This document shows positions 1 through 8,155 of a stretch of DNA of 64,000 nt, in pieces. Below the pieces are notes generated by a model. It was not told where the DNA came from, ran no database searches, and saw only the letters and a list, made by a program, of their open reading frames with translations. A program made the translations under genes and the position numbers. The DNA lies in the NCBI RefSeq assembly GCF_000012125.1, contig NC_007429.1:930001-994000 (forward strand), read 5' to 3'. This DNA comes from Chlamydia trachomatis A/HAR-13 (GTDB lineage Bacteria > Chlamydiota > Chlamydiia > Chlamydiales > Chlamydiaceae). Every line of letters begins with the position of its first letter. Within the stretch, counting starts at the first letter, position 1.

Positions 1-875
1 ACTTGAAGCAAAGATCCTTTTCTATGCTCACCATGAATAGGAGACAGTAGTTCTAGATTTGTTTGGGAAGCTTTATCAATAAGTAAATGTTTCTGTTGTC
101 CATAAATTTTTGGAATAGAGAGATGGGAAATAGGAAGAAGAAGTTTGTCCTGAATATAAGACAGTAATGCTCCGGCCGCATTAATAGCAGGGACTAGTCC
201 TTGCAATCCAAAACCATCTAAAGAGGAAACTTGAAAACACGTATATAATTTCTTTGTTGCAGACTGATACTCGAAAGCCCAAGAAACGTATTCGGATAGT
301 GTGATACGTAAATGCTGTTGGAGTTGTTTAATAACAGCTTCATTTTTTTGATAAAATTTTGCGTGGCTCAATAACTCTGTAGGAGCCAGCCGACAGATCG
401 CCTCAATAAGGTCCTTGGTATTATCGTATTCAGCAACAAGGAAAGTTCCTATCGACAAGTCTAAACAGGAGAGACCATAGAGAGACCCTACTTGATTGAT
501 TGCAAGGACATAGTTATTTGCTTTTTCTGGGAGCAAAGAAGAGGATAAGAGTGCTCCAGGGGTTATCAATCGGTTGATTGTCCGAGGAACGAGGCCTTTG
601 CTCCCTTCAGTATTATCGGCCTGCTCAGCAATGGCTACCTTAAAACCGCGGCTTACTAAACGGTCCACATATCCATCCAGACAAGTTGCTGGGATGCCGC
701 TCATCGGCACATTCTGTCTCTGTGTTAAAGTAATATCTAGATTTTGAGCTAGGATCAAAGCATCGTCAAAAAATGCTTCATAAAACTCTCCAAGGCGAAA
801 TAACAATAGACAATCACCAGCTTGCTCTTTGCACTGATGCCATTGCTGCATCATTGGGGTTAGTTTGTGTGTCAT
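1..875 (-). CDS. mutS: DNA mismatch repair protein MutS, N-terminal part (cut by window edge)
   Basis: About 291 codons read on the minus strand from an ATG at 875 to the window edge; the rest of the gene lies outside. The protein starts [16 protein letters not shown] and contains the mismatch-recognition motif FYEAF near residue 30, where the family's Phe-x-Glu stacks on the mispaired base. Next comes the usual domain I sequence with [17 protein letters not shown] and IAEQAD, then the connector domain. MutS binds mismatches as a dimer and recruits MutL. The ATPase domain is not in the window, so only the recognition half is supported directly. The gene is divergent from dnaG. Confidence 0.95.
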   Translation of the reverse strand, partial: MTHKLTPMMQQWHQCKEQAGDCLLLFRLGEFYEAFFDDALILAQNLDITLTQRQNVPMSGIPATCLDGYVDRLVSRGFKVAIAEQADNTEGSKGLVPRTINRLITPGALLSSSLLPEKANNYVLAINQVGSLYGLSCLDLSIGTFLVAEYDNTKDLIEAICRLAPTELLSHAKFYQKNEAVIKQLQQHLRITLSEYVSWAFEYQSATKKLYTCFQVSSLDGFGLQGLVPAINAAGALLSYIQDKLLLPISHLSIPKIYGQQKHLLIDKASQTNLELLSPIHGEHRKGSLLQ

Positions 876-889
876 AGCTTTATCTAGTA

Positions 890-1207
890 TTGCGTGATCG
901 AAAAAATTTTTTATTCGTAGTAGGGGAACAGGCTCTTATGTATCAGAAAACCTTCGAAACGCGAGTGTACAACGGTGTTGAATTTTTGGGGAATACAAGA
1001 CTTTGGGAAGCAAAATTCTTAAGAGAAAAAGGAATCCATCAGGGAGAAAGAAGCACACATTCCCAAGAAAATTATAGTGCGTTACCATGGCGGATCCTTT
1101 ATCGCCGAAGAGCGGGCATCGCGTGTAAAAAAAATATTGTACGATGCTTATATTCACGAATAGTGGATCATAAGAGAAGAGCAACAAGAGGATTGGAGCT
1201 AGGCTAG
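890..1207 (+). CDS. Doubtful small ORF between mutS and dnaG
   Basis: An open frame of about 105 codons begins at TTG 890 (first ATG at 938) and runs almost to the dnaG start. I recognise no family. The product is very basic, its codon use is unconvincing, and no clear ribosome binding site precedes 890 or 938. Another forward frame (1023-1163) looks more protein-like near its end but has no ATG; see the findings. A hypothetical gene (about CT793) is annotated here in related genomes, from memory. Treat it as a weak call: an unrecognised gene, a decayed gene or non-coding sequence are all possible. Confidence 0.25.
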   Translation: MRDRKNFLFVVGEQALMYQKTFETRVYNGVEFLGNTRLWEAKFLREKGIHQGERSTHSQENYSALPWRILYRRRAGIACKKNIVRCLYSRIVDHKRRATRGLELG

Positions 1208-1208
1208 T

Positions 1209-2996
1209 ATGTATTACACAGAAGAGAGCTTAGAGACTCTAAAACATAGTATTGATATTGTTAGCGTTTTGGGGGAATACGTACATTTAAAGCGCAGCGG
1301 TGCAGATTACAAGGCTTGCTGTCCTTTTCATGATGAGAAAACACCGTCATTTATCGTGTACCCAACTAGAGGCCACTACCATTGTTATGGATGTGGAGAG
1401 CATGGTGATACCATTAATTTTCTTATGAAACAGCAGGGATATTCTTTCTCTGAAGCGGTACTTTTCTTAGCGAAAAAGTTTCATGTTGATCTTGTTGTCA
1501 GAACTAAAGAGACCTCAGGGCAAGATTCTAAAGATAGTCTTCGGCGTATTAACAGAGAAGCTGAAAGGTTTTTTCAATACTGTTTATTACATTTGCCGGA
1601 AGGGGAAGAGGCTTTGGCCTATTTATATAAGCGAGGGTTTTCTCCCGATACGATAGATCGTTTTCAGATTGGTTATGCTCCTGAGCAAAGATTGTTTATT
1701 CAAGCGATGGAAGAGCGCAATATTTCTGTGAAGCAGCTAGAGTGGGCTGGGTATCTCGCTAAAGACTGGTTTTTGTTTGCTCAGAGAATCATGTTCCCGA
1801 TTCAAGATGCTTTAGGCTATACCATTGGATTTTCTTCTCGGAGGTTCAAAGAAGGTGGGCGTGGTGGAAAATATATTAATTCCCCGGAGACCATTTTATT
1901 TAAAAAATCTCGGGTATTATACGGGTTACAATTTTCTCGTAAGCGCATCGCTAAAGAGCGGAGAGTGATTTTAGTTGAAGGTCAGGCAGATTGTTTGCAA
2001 ATGATTGATTTTGGCTTCAACTGTACTTTGGCTGCTCAAGGGACTTCTTTCACAGAGACTCATGTGCATGAGTTAGTTAAATTAGGAGTATCAAAAGCTT
2101 ATTTATTATTTGATGGGGATGCTGCTGGAGAAAAAGCATCGTTACGTGTTGGGGATCTTTGTCAGGCTGCAGGGATTACTGCTATAGTCTGTCGGCTTCC
2201 TTCTGGGCAAGATCCGGATTCTTTTTTAATGCAACGAGGGCCTGAAGAGTTACGAGAGCTTCTCGATAGAGGAGAGGATTATCTTTCCTTTCTAGTTTGG
2301 CACAAGATTCATTCTTATGAACAGTTTACTCCAAGAGAAAAAGCTCGAGTAATCGAAGAGGTAATTCAACAGGTGCGTTGTTGGGGAAGTCCTATTACCA
2401 TTCATGAGTACTTGAGGCAGTTGGCTTCTTTGGTCAAGGTTCCAGAACCTGCTGTTTTGAGCTATCTTTCTTCCATTACGTCTGCTGCTGAAGACAAAGG
2501 GAAAAAGGTCTCCGCAAAAGAACCTTCCTCAGAGTCTAAGCAAACTTCTACAGAAGGAAAAATTTCAAAAAAAATTTCTCCGAGGATGATTTTAGAAGCT
2601 GACGTGATACGGTGTTTGTTATTTGCTAAGCCCGAAGATGAGTTTGTCCCCGCAACGGTAAAGCAGTATCTTTCTCCGGAAGAGTTTCATTGTGCAGAAT
2701 ATCGAGCTATATTTGTTATGGCTATGAATCACTACAATGATCGGCAAACACTGCCCTCTATGGACGAGATGATGTCTTTAGTTGTTGGTACTGAAGCAAT
2801 GACTCTTCTTGTTGCCAGACGGATGAATACCGAACTTATGAGAGACATTGTTGTTCAATCGATTCAGAAATTATTGGACAAACATTGGCGAGACAAAAAG
2901 CGTAAGCTATGTCATCAGACGGGTAAAGGTTTAGATTCTTTACAAGAGTATGTTCGTCTTTCCGGAGAGAGAGTTAAGGTTTCTTTAGTTTCTTAA
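1209..2996 (+). CDS. dnaG: DNA primase DnaG
   Basis: A 595-residue primase that makes RNA primers for DNA replication at the fork. The N-terminal CHC2 zinc site is visible as C38, H41, C59 and C62 (CPFH ... HCYGC). The catalytic core follows, with a TOPRIM domain around residues 255-340: the acidic motif VEGQAD and the DGD motif (LLFDGDAAGEKA) that bind metal. The C-terminal third is the region that contacts the DnaB helicase and is low in conservation, with a Lys/Ser-rich linker near residues 430-460. Length is normal for the family. The ATG at 1209 follows GGAG at 1195-1198. The gene stands alone on this strand, with a putative promoter for the next gene just after it. Confidence 0.97.
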   Translation: MYYTEESLETLKHSIDIVSVLGEYVHLKRSGADYKACCPFHDEKTPSFIVYPTRGHYHCYGCGEHGDTINFLMKQQGYSFSEAVLFLAKKFHVDLVVRTKETSGQDSKDSLRRINREAERFFQYCLLHLPEGEEALAYLYKRGFSPDTIDRFQIGYAPEQRLFIQAMEERNISVKQLEWAGYLAKDWFLFAQRIMFPIQDALGYTIGFSSRRFKEGGRGGKYINSPETILFKKSRVLYGLQFSRKRIAKERRVILVEGQADCLQMIDFGFNCTLAAQGTSFTETHVHELVKLGVSKAYLLFDGDAAGEKASLRVGDLCQAAGITAIVCRLPSGQDPDSFLMQRGPEELRELLDRGEDYLSFLVWHKIHSYEQFTPREKARVIEEVIQQVRCWGSPITIHEYLRQLASLVKVPEPAVLSYLSSITSAAEDKGKKVSAKEPSSESKQTSTEGKISKKISPRMILEADVIRCLLFAKPEDEFVPATVKQYLSPEEFHCAEYRAIFVMAMNHYNDRQTLPSMDEMMSLVVGTEAMTLLVARRMNTELMRDIVVQSIQKLLDKHWRDKKRKLCHQTGKGLDSLQEYVRLSGERVKVSLVS

Positions 2997-3027
2997 TTAT
3001 AAGAATCTTAATCAAGTTTTAACAATA

Positions 3028-3056
3028 TTGCTTATTAGTTTCTTTTGTTATAGAAT
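3028..3056 (+). promoter_or_regulatory. Putative sigma66-type promoter for the small exported protein gene
   Basis: TTGCTT (3028-3033) and TAGAAT (3051-3056) are separated by 17 bases, in the AT-rich gap after dnaG and about 34 bases before the ATG at 3090. This is a pattern match only. Confidence 0.35.
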
Positions 3057-3089
3057 ATTAGATCGTTAGTTCTCAATTTATTGGGTTTT

Positions 3090-3368
3090 ATGAGAAGTCT
3101 TCACTTTTTACTAACAGCATTTACTTTCTCCTTGTTTTGTGGAGCAGCTTTGACCGCTTCATCTCCTAAGACATTGAGTTTTGTTGCTGCGGAAGCTGCT
3201 GGAGTGGGCGCTGCACGTCCTTCCTCTGTTGCTTCCCTACTAGATTCTGCCCATGAAGTTGCTAAAAGTGCTGGGGTGGGGTACGGCTCTGCCCATATTC
3301 TAAATGAACTACAAAATTTACAGAGCCAGGAATTAGAAGGGTTACTCGCTTCTCAAGAAAATATTTAG
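3090..3368 (+). CDS. Small exported hypothetical protein
   Basis: A 92-residue protein with a clear N-terminal signal peptide (MRSLHFLLTAFTFSLFCGAA), probably cleaved near residues 20-25, followed by an Ala/Ser/Gly-rich mature part ending in a Gln/Glu-rich tail. I chose ATG 3090 over the in-frame TTG at 3081 because the signal peptide begins there. No known domain is recognised. In related genomes a gene near CT794.1 lies here (from memory). It is followed by its own terminator, so it is probably transcribed alone. Location is likely periplasm, outer membrane or secreted; function unknown. Confidence 0.7.
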   Translation: MRSLHFLLTAFTFSLFCGAALTASSPKTLSFVAAEAAGVGAARPSSVASLLDSAHEVAKSAGVGYGSAHILNELQNLQSQELEGLLASQENI

Positions 3369-3390
3369 TTGAGTTTCAAGAGTCTATAGA

Positions 3391-3416
3391 CTGGGAATTT
3401 CTTCCCGGTTTTTTTT
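3391..3416 (+). terminator. Rho-independent terminator
   Basis: Stem CTGGGAA / TTCCCGG (3391-3397, 3402-3408) with a 4-base loop and a run of T to 3416, directly after the small exported protein gene. Confidence 0.8.
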
Positions 3417-3494
3417 AATTTAAGCAGCTATTTTTGTTACATTGTGATAGCCTTGATCGCAAAATTCTTATTTTAGTAGAAGAGGAGTTCTCTC

Positions 3495-3986
3495 ATGAGA
3501 TTCTTGTTAGCTTTATTCTCACTGATACTAGTTCTTCCTGCGACTGAGGCATTCTCAACAGAGGATAAGCAGTGTCAACAAGAAGCAGAGGAAGACTGTA
3601 GTCAGGTAGCGGACACCTGCGTATTTTATAGCTATGCAGAGGGTTTAGAACACGCAAGGGACGAAGGGAAACTCACCTTAGTAGTATTGTTAGATACTTC
3701 TGGGTATTCCTTCGAGACTCTTGCTGATGCAGCCCATGCTATGGAAAGTTCGTTGCTATCCACATTTGCTGATTTTGTGGTTCTTTCTAGGAGGGAAGCA
3801 GTTCCACTGATTTATCCTCCGGTTCCAGATCCTATGGTTGGCGAGATAGCGTTGTTCTTAGAAGCTTTCTCAGATCAAACATTTCCATCACAGCCTGTGA
3901 TTGTTACCTTAGCTATTGGGGCTTCTTCTGCAGAGATCATGGATATTACCGAGATTCCGTCAATAAATCCTGAATTTGTTGAGTAG
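3495..3986 (+). CDS. Exported hypothetical protein, CT795-like
   Basis: A 163-residue protein with an N-terminal signal peptide (MRFLLALFSLILVLPATEA), preceded by GAGGAG 11 bases before the ATG. The mature part has three Cys near its start (residues 27, 35 and 42) and a pattern resembling thioredoxin-like proteins (EGLEHARDEGKLTLVVLLDT), but no CxxC active site, so a redox role is not supported. From memory, CT795 of C. trachomatis has been reported as a Sec-dependent protein that reaches the host cell cytoplasm and is strongly recognised by patient sera. It is converging with glyQS across a bidirectional terminator. Confidence 0.8.
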   Translation: MRFLLALFSLILVLPATEAFSTEDKQCQQEAEEDCSQVADTCVFYSYAEGLEHARDEGKLTLVVLLDTSGYSFETLADAAHAMESSLLSTFADFVVLSRREAVPLIYPPVPDPMVGEIALFLEAFSDQTFPSQPVIVTLAIGASSAEIMDITEIPSINPEFVE

Positions 3987-4003
3987 TTAAGTCCACCTTT
4001 ATA

Positions 4004-4045
4004 AAAAAAGGCCTTCTCTTTGTGAAAAGAGAAGGCTTTCTTTTT
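4004..4045. terminator. Bidirectional terminator between the CT795-like gene and glyQS
   Basis: A 10-bp stem GCCTTCTCTT / AAGAGAAGGC (4012-4021, 4027-4036) is flanked by an A run on the left and a T-rich run on the right. It can therefore stop transcripts coming from both converging genes. Confidence 0.85.
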
Positions 4046-4067
4046 GTCTGGAAGAAACTTGTTATTC

Positions 4068-7000
4068 TTACAGAACATCCCAAGCATAGAAACCGAAACA
4101 CTTTTGAGCTGCTATCAGCAGAGCAATACGTTGGTTTCGAGTGCTTTCATCATCGCTAGCGACACGCACAGAGTCTAAAAAGAGTTCGGTGCTTTGTGCC
4201 AACTCTTTCAATAGATGTAAGTAGTCTTTCGAGCTTATTGGTAAAGCAGTAGTTTCCTCTACAAAACGATCCAGAGCCTGTTTGAATAACAAATCTTCGG
4301 CAGATTGTAAGGAAAACATCTGCTCTGTAACGGAGAAGGATAGTGAGGCAAGAATTTTCTTTAGCCTGTTGTGCATTGCAGCAATGGTTTTCAGTATCTG
4401 AGTATTCTTCAGTTCTTGGATAGACTGAGCACTTTGAATGATAGTTAAAGGATTTTTAGGGCAGTTATCTGTAAGGACTGTTGCTATAACCTCTTTATCA
4501 AATCCTAGTGAGGATAAGATCGTTCTCAACCGTCCCCAAACAAATGTATTGAGTTTGCTTAAGACTGCTTCTGGAGACCATACTGTATTAGGAATAGAGC
4601 TCGGGAAGTGTCGAATAAGCCGTGCAAATAAGTCTTCTATATCTACAGAGCTTTGAGTGGTGTAGAGAAGAGTAAGGATTTCCAAAGACTGGCGTCGTAG
4701 GGCATAAGGATCATGAGAGGAGGTGGGGAGAAGCCCTAGAATGAAGCAAGAGAGCAGGTTATCTATTCTATCTAAAATACTTAATAAAGCCCCTGTAGTG
4801 GAGATGCTGGAACCTAAAGTAATGTGTTGCAGATGTTCTCCAATAGCTAATGCAGCTGCTCGGGATAGAGAAGCATTTTGTAAGTAATATCTTCCCATAA
4901 TTCCCTGTAGTTCTGGGAATTCATTGACAACCGAAGATACAAGATCTGCTTTGCAGTAATGTATAGCGGTATCAATATCCTCTTTAGCGCATAAGGGGAG
5001 GAGTGCATAAGCCTCTTCTAAGTGTAACTTCAAACGAGAAGTTTTATCCGCTAAACTACCTAAGGATTCAAAATAGGTGACAGATTTAAGTTTCTCTACG
5101 AATGAGGAAAGAGGGGTAAGCAAATCTTGTTTGAATAAGAAATTCCCATCCGTAAGTCGTGGAGCTAAAGCTTTTTCATTGCCCTCAACGATACTGTCTG
5201 TAGGAGAATTATCACACACGATTAAGAATCGATTGGTGATTTCTCCTTGCATATTTTGTGTTGGGAAGTACCGTTGATGCTGAATCATTTCAGCTATTAG
5301 TAGTTCTTTAGGAAGAGAACAAAAAGCTGGGTCAAATTGCGCACTAATAACAAACGGATGCTCTGTAAGGAAGACTGTTTCGTCAATGAGGTGTTCAGGA
5401 GCAATCGCCACGATTTGATCCCCTGTCAAATTCTGCAGCCCTTGTTTAATGATTGCCCGACGTTCTTTTTGTGACACGATAACACAAGCACTACGCAACG
5501 TATCGACATACATGTTGCTGGATGGGATCGTCAATTGACGATTGTCCAGCTGACGATGTCCCCAAGAAGTATTGCCTGATGATACGAATCCTAAAGATAT
5601 AGGGAGAATTTGATCCCCATATAGCGCAACCAACCAGCGAATAGGGCGAGCATATTCCACGCCACCATTATCCCAGGTCATTTTTTGGGGGAAACGGATA
5701 GATCGAATCAATTGAGGGAGCTCATTAACAAGAATGGCTGCAGTTTCTTTGCGTTCTTCTGGAATAACAAGAAATAGGTAATCGGTACCATTGATAGAAC
5801 GAACACGCCAAATCGCAGAAGGTTGATCCAAAGCACTTCGGTGAGAGATCGATAATCCATGTGAGGAGAAGAATTGTTCTCCTTGAGGAGACACGGAGCC
5901 ATCTGTCATAAATAATAAGGAAAGAGGGGGGCCTTTTTTCTCAGATTCCGGACGAATCGTTACATGACTAAGACCTTCTATGCACAATGCCAATCGTCGT
6001 GGAGTGCCTAATACTTCGAGATGTTTGTAAGCAATGCCATGGTCGGCAAGGAGTTTCTTTGCGAGCGATTCGAGTTGTTGAATTCCAGTAGGGACAAAGG
6101 TCGCTGGCAACTCCTCGCTTCCAATTTCGAGCAGAAAGTCTTCTGGCTGGCAAATTGTTGGGATTTTCTTTGGTGTTACTGTTGGTGTGGAAGGAGGAGT
6201 TTTAAGGAGAGGAAACCCTAATGACTCCCGCCATGCCACATACTTATCTGCAGCAGCTCGTGCTAGTTGCCGTATCTTGGCAATATACCGCGTGCGTTCT
6301 GTCACAGAAATTACCCCTCGGGAATCTAGCATATTAAAGGCATGGGAAGCTTTGATGACGAAATCATATGCTGGGAGAGGGAGGCCTTGGTCTAGAGTTG
6401 CCAATGCTTCTGCAGAGAAGTCATCAAAATGTTTCAACCACATGGTAGTGTTGGCAGTCTCAAAATTGTATTGGCTCCAGGCCTGTTCTGCATACTGTGT
6501 GATGTCTCCATAAGTAAGAGAATCATTCCACATCACATCGTAGACGGAGTTCTTTTTCTGAAGATATATAGCGATTCGCTCAACACCATAAGTAATTTCG
6601 CCGCTAATTGCATCTAAAGGTTTACTTCCTACAGCTTGGAAGTAGGTCAGTTGTGTAATTTCCATACCATTTAACCATACTTCCCAGCCTAGCCCCCAAG
6701 CTCCAATAGTAGGATTTTCCCAGTCATCGTGAACGAAACGGATGTCATGATCTACTAAATTTAATCCGATGACTTTGAGAGATTCTAAGTAAAGGGAAAG
6801 AAAATTTTCAGGGACAGGTTTGAGGATCACCTGTAACTGGTGGTACTTTTGTAATCGATTAGGGTGTTGTCCATAACGACCATCTTGCGGGCGCCGAGAA
6901 GGTTCGATATAAGCTGTTCTAAAAGGTTCTGGGCCTAAAGATTGCAGAAAGGTTGCTGGGTTAAATGTCCCGGCTCCAACTTCTAAATCATATCCTTGAT

Positions 7001-7079
7001 GAATGATGCAGCCTTGTTCGCTCCAAAAGTTTAGAATAGCTGCCATCATGGCTTGAAGAGTTAAAGGTTGTGAGGACAT
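4068..7079 (-). CDS. glyQ: Glycyl-tRNA synthetase, fused alpha and beta subunits
   Basis: A 1003-residue single chain that charges tRNA-Gly in the cytoplasm. Residues 1 to about 300 are the class II catalytic alpha subunit (starting MSSQPLTLQAMMAAILNFW, with VGAGTFNPATFL and EPSRRPQDGRYG). After a Pro/Thr-rich linker near 305-330, the rest is the beta subunit (FLLEIGSEELPATFV) that contributes tRNA binding. In most bacteria with this enzyme type the subunits are two genes; a fused form is known in Chlamydiae. I chose ATG 7079 because AGGAG lies 5 bases upstream and the alpha subunit begins there. An in-frame start at 7163 adds 28 residues with no family match. It faces pgsA across about 460 bases. 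Confidence 0.96.
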   Translation of the reverse strand: MSSQPLTLQAMMAAILNFWSEQGCIIHQGYDLEVGAGTFNPATFLQSLGPEPFRTAYIEPSRRPQDGRYGQHPNRLQKYHQLQVILKPVPENFLSLYLESLKVIGLNLVDHDIRFVHDDWENPTIGAWGLGWEVWLNGMEITQLTYFQAVGSKPLDAISGEITYGVERIAIYLQKKNSVYDVMWNDSLTYGDITQYAEQAWSQYNFETANTTMWLKHFDDFSAEALATLDQGLPLPAYDFVIKASHAFNMLDSRGVISVTERTRYIAKIRQLARAAADKYVAWRESLGFPLLKTPPSTPTVTPKKIPTICQPEDFLLEIGSEELPATFVPTGIQQLESLAKKLLADHGIAYKHLEVLGTPRRLALCIEGLSHVTIRPESEKKGPPLSLLFMTDGSVSPQGEQFFSSHGLSISHRSALDQPSAIWRVRSINGTDYLFLVIPEERKETAAILVNELPQLIRSIRFPQKMTWDNGGVEYARPIRWLVALYGDQILPISLGFVSSGNTSWGHRQLDNRQLTIPSSNMYVDTLRSACVIVSQKERRAIIKQGLQNLTGDQIVAIAPEHLIDETVFLTEHPFVISAQFDPAFCSLPKELLIAEMIQHQRYFPTQNMQGEITNRFLIVCDNSPTDSIVEGNEKALAPRLTDGNFLFKQDLLTPLSSFVEKLKSVTYFESLGSLADKTSRLKLHLEEAYALLPLCAKEDIDTAIHYCKADLVSSVVNEFPELQGIMGRYYLQNASLSRAAALAIGEHLQHITLGSSISTTGALLSILDRIDNLLSCFILGLLPTSSHDPYALRRQSLEILTLLYTTQSSVDIEDLFARLIRHFPSSIPNTVWSPEAVLSKLNTFVWGRLRTILSSLGFDKEVIATVLTDNCPKNPLTIIQSAQSIQELKNTQILKTIAAMHNRLKKILASLSFSVTEQMFSLQSAEDLLFKQALDRFVEETTALPISSKDYLHLLKELAQSTELFLDSVRVASDDESTRNQRIALLIAAQKCFGFYAWDVL

Positions 7080-7540
7080 AAAAACTCCTGGATATCTGAG
7101 AAAAAGAAGAGCCTTACGGACACGGAATACGGCTTGAAATAGGAGCCGGGCTCTGCAGAACAAGGATTAAGAAATCCTTGATATTCCTAGAGGAACATAC
7201 TAGTGGAAGCTGTATTAATTGAACAAGGCGAGAAATGCCCTGTTTATAAGAGAAATCGATATTGCAATAGAGAGAACTAGTGCTAAGTTTTTTGAAAAAG
7301 GATTTAGAATGTATTTATTCCAAATATAGATGGGAAAGACTGGCGATAAATTCTAGAAATGCTAAGAATGAGAGAACTAAGAAAGTGAGCAGTCACGAGA
7401 GGGATTTTTGCCGTTTTTACAGAGAGGAGGAGAGAAGGAGCCGGATAGATCATAACATGTGGCGCTGACTTTTTCAAAAAGAAAATATCTGGTGTAAAGC
7501 ACTAGACTTGGGAATTCAAAAAAGATTTCTTGGGGAACAG
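7080..7540. other. Divergent intergenic region glyQS / pgsA
   Basis: About 460 bases between two divergent genes. Open frames here (for example 7280-7468) lack a ribosome binding site and resemble no protein. Promoters for both genes are expected here, but I could not pick a convincing pair of -35 and -10 boxes. I see no RNA gene. Confidence 0.5.
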
Positions 7541-8149
7541 ATGAGAGTGAGCTTACCAAACTTCCTGACAGTTTTTCGTCTATTTATCACACCGATTTTT
7601 ATGATTCTTTACTTAAAAGGTCGGTGGTTCGGGTTGTCTGCCGCATTCCTGCCTTATGTTCTCCTCTTTTTGCTGATCATTACGGAAATCACGGATGCTG
7701 TAGATGGATATATTGCGAGAAAGTTTTCCCAGGTAACAGATCTGGGAAAACTTCTAGATCCCATGGCTGATAGTGTATACCGTATTTCGCTGTACCTCAC
7801 GTTCACACAACCTCCCGTGAATCTTCCTCTCATACTTGTGTTTATTTTCTTAGCTCGAGATTCCGTTATTAGCACTTTGCGTACGCTATGCGCTAGTAGG
7901 GGACAAGTATTAGCTGCTAGGATGAGTGGGAAGTTAAAAGCTATTCTTCAAGCTATTAGCTTCTTTTTCATCATTTTCTCGATGTTCCTTTGTGCAAAAG
8001 GCATTATCTCCACAGACGATTTAGAGTTTTTCTCAACAGTGATAGTGTCTTTAGTAGCCTTTTATTCTATTTGCTCTGGAGTTGAGTATATTTGGGTGAA
8101 TAAAAGTCACTTATTACAGAAAAATGACTCGCCGGATGGCGAGTCATAG
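7541..8149 (+). CDS. pgsA: CDP-diacylglycerol-glycerol-3-phosphate 3-phosphatidyltransferase
   Basis: A 202-residue inner membrane enzyme that makes phosphatidylglycerol phosphate, the first step of phosphatidylglycerol synthesis. The CDP-alcohol phosphatidyltransferase motif D-x2-DG-x2-AR-x8-G-x3-D-x3-D is complete (TDAVDGYIAR ... GKLLDPMAD). Several hydrophobic segments follow. I chose ATG 7541, since the product then begins MRVSLPNFLTVFRL as in the family and GGGGA lies just upstream; a TTG at 7508 is in frame but adds nothing conserved. The last codons form one arm of a terminator used by the converging glgA. The second enzyme of this superfamily in the window is pssA. Confidence 0.93.
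   Translation: MRVSLPNFLTVFRLFITPIFMILYLKGRWFGLSAAFLPYVLLFLLIITEITDAVDGYIARKFSQVTDLGKLLDPMADSVYRISLYLTFTQPPVNLPLILVFIFLARDSVISTLRTLCASRGQVLAARMSGKLKAILQAISFFFIIFSMFLCAKGIISTDDLEFFSTVIVSLVAFYSICSGVEYIWVNKSHLLQKNDSPDGES
8118..8147 (-). terminator. Terminator of glgA, inside the end of pgsA
   Basis: A 10-bp stem ATGACTCGCC / GGCGAGTCAT (8124-8133, 8138-8147) with loop GGAT. On the minus strand it is followed by TTTTT, so it fits glgA. It lies within the last codons of pgsA. Confidence 0.8.
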
Positions 8150-8155
8150 GGAAGT

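Noticed and set aside
1..875. mutS seen as truncated
   Set aside because: The gene simply runs off the window edge. The same applies to ftsH at the right edge (62741-64000).
936..1187. Minus-strand frame between mutS and dnaG
   Set aside because: No ribosome binding site and no recognisable family; it overlaps a plus-strand region of doubtful coding.
6187..6513. Plus-strand frames inside glyQS
   Set aside because: They lie within the coding region of the well-supported GlyRS and have no family match; they are shadows of it.
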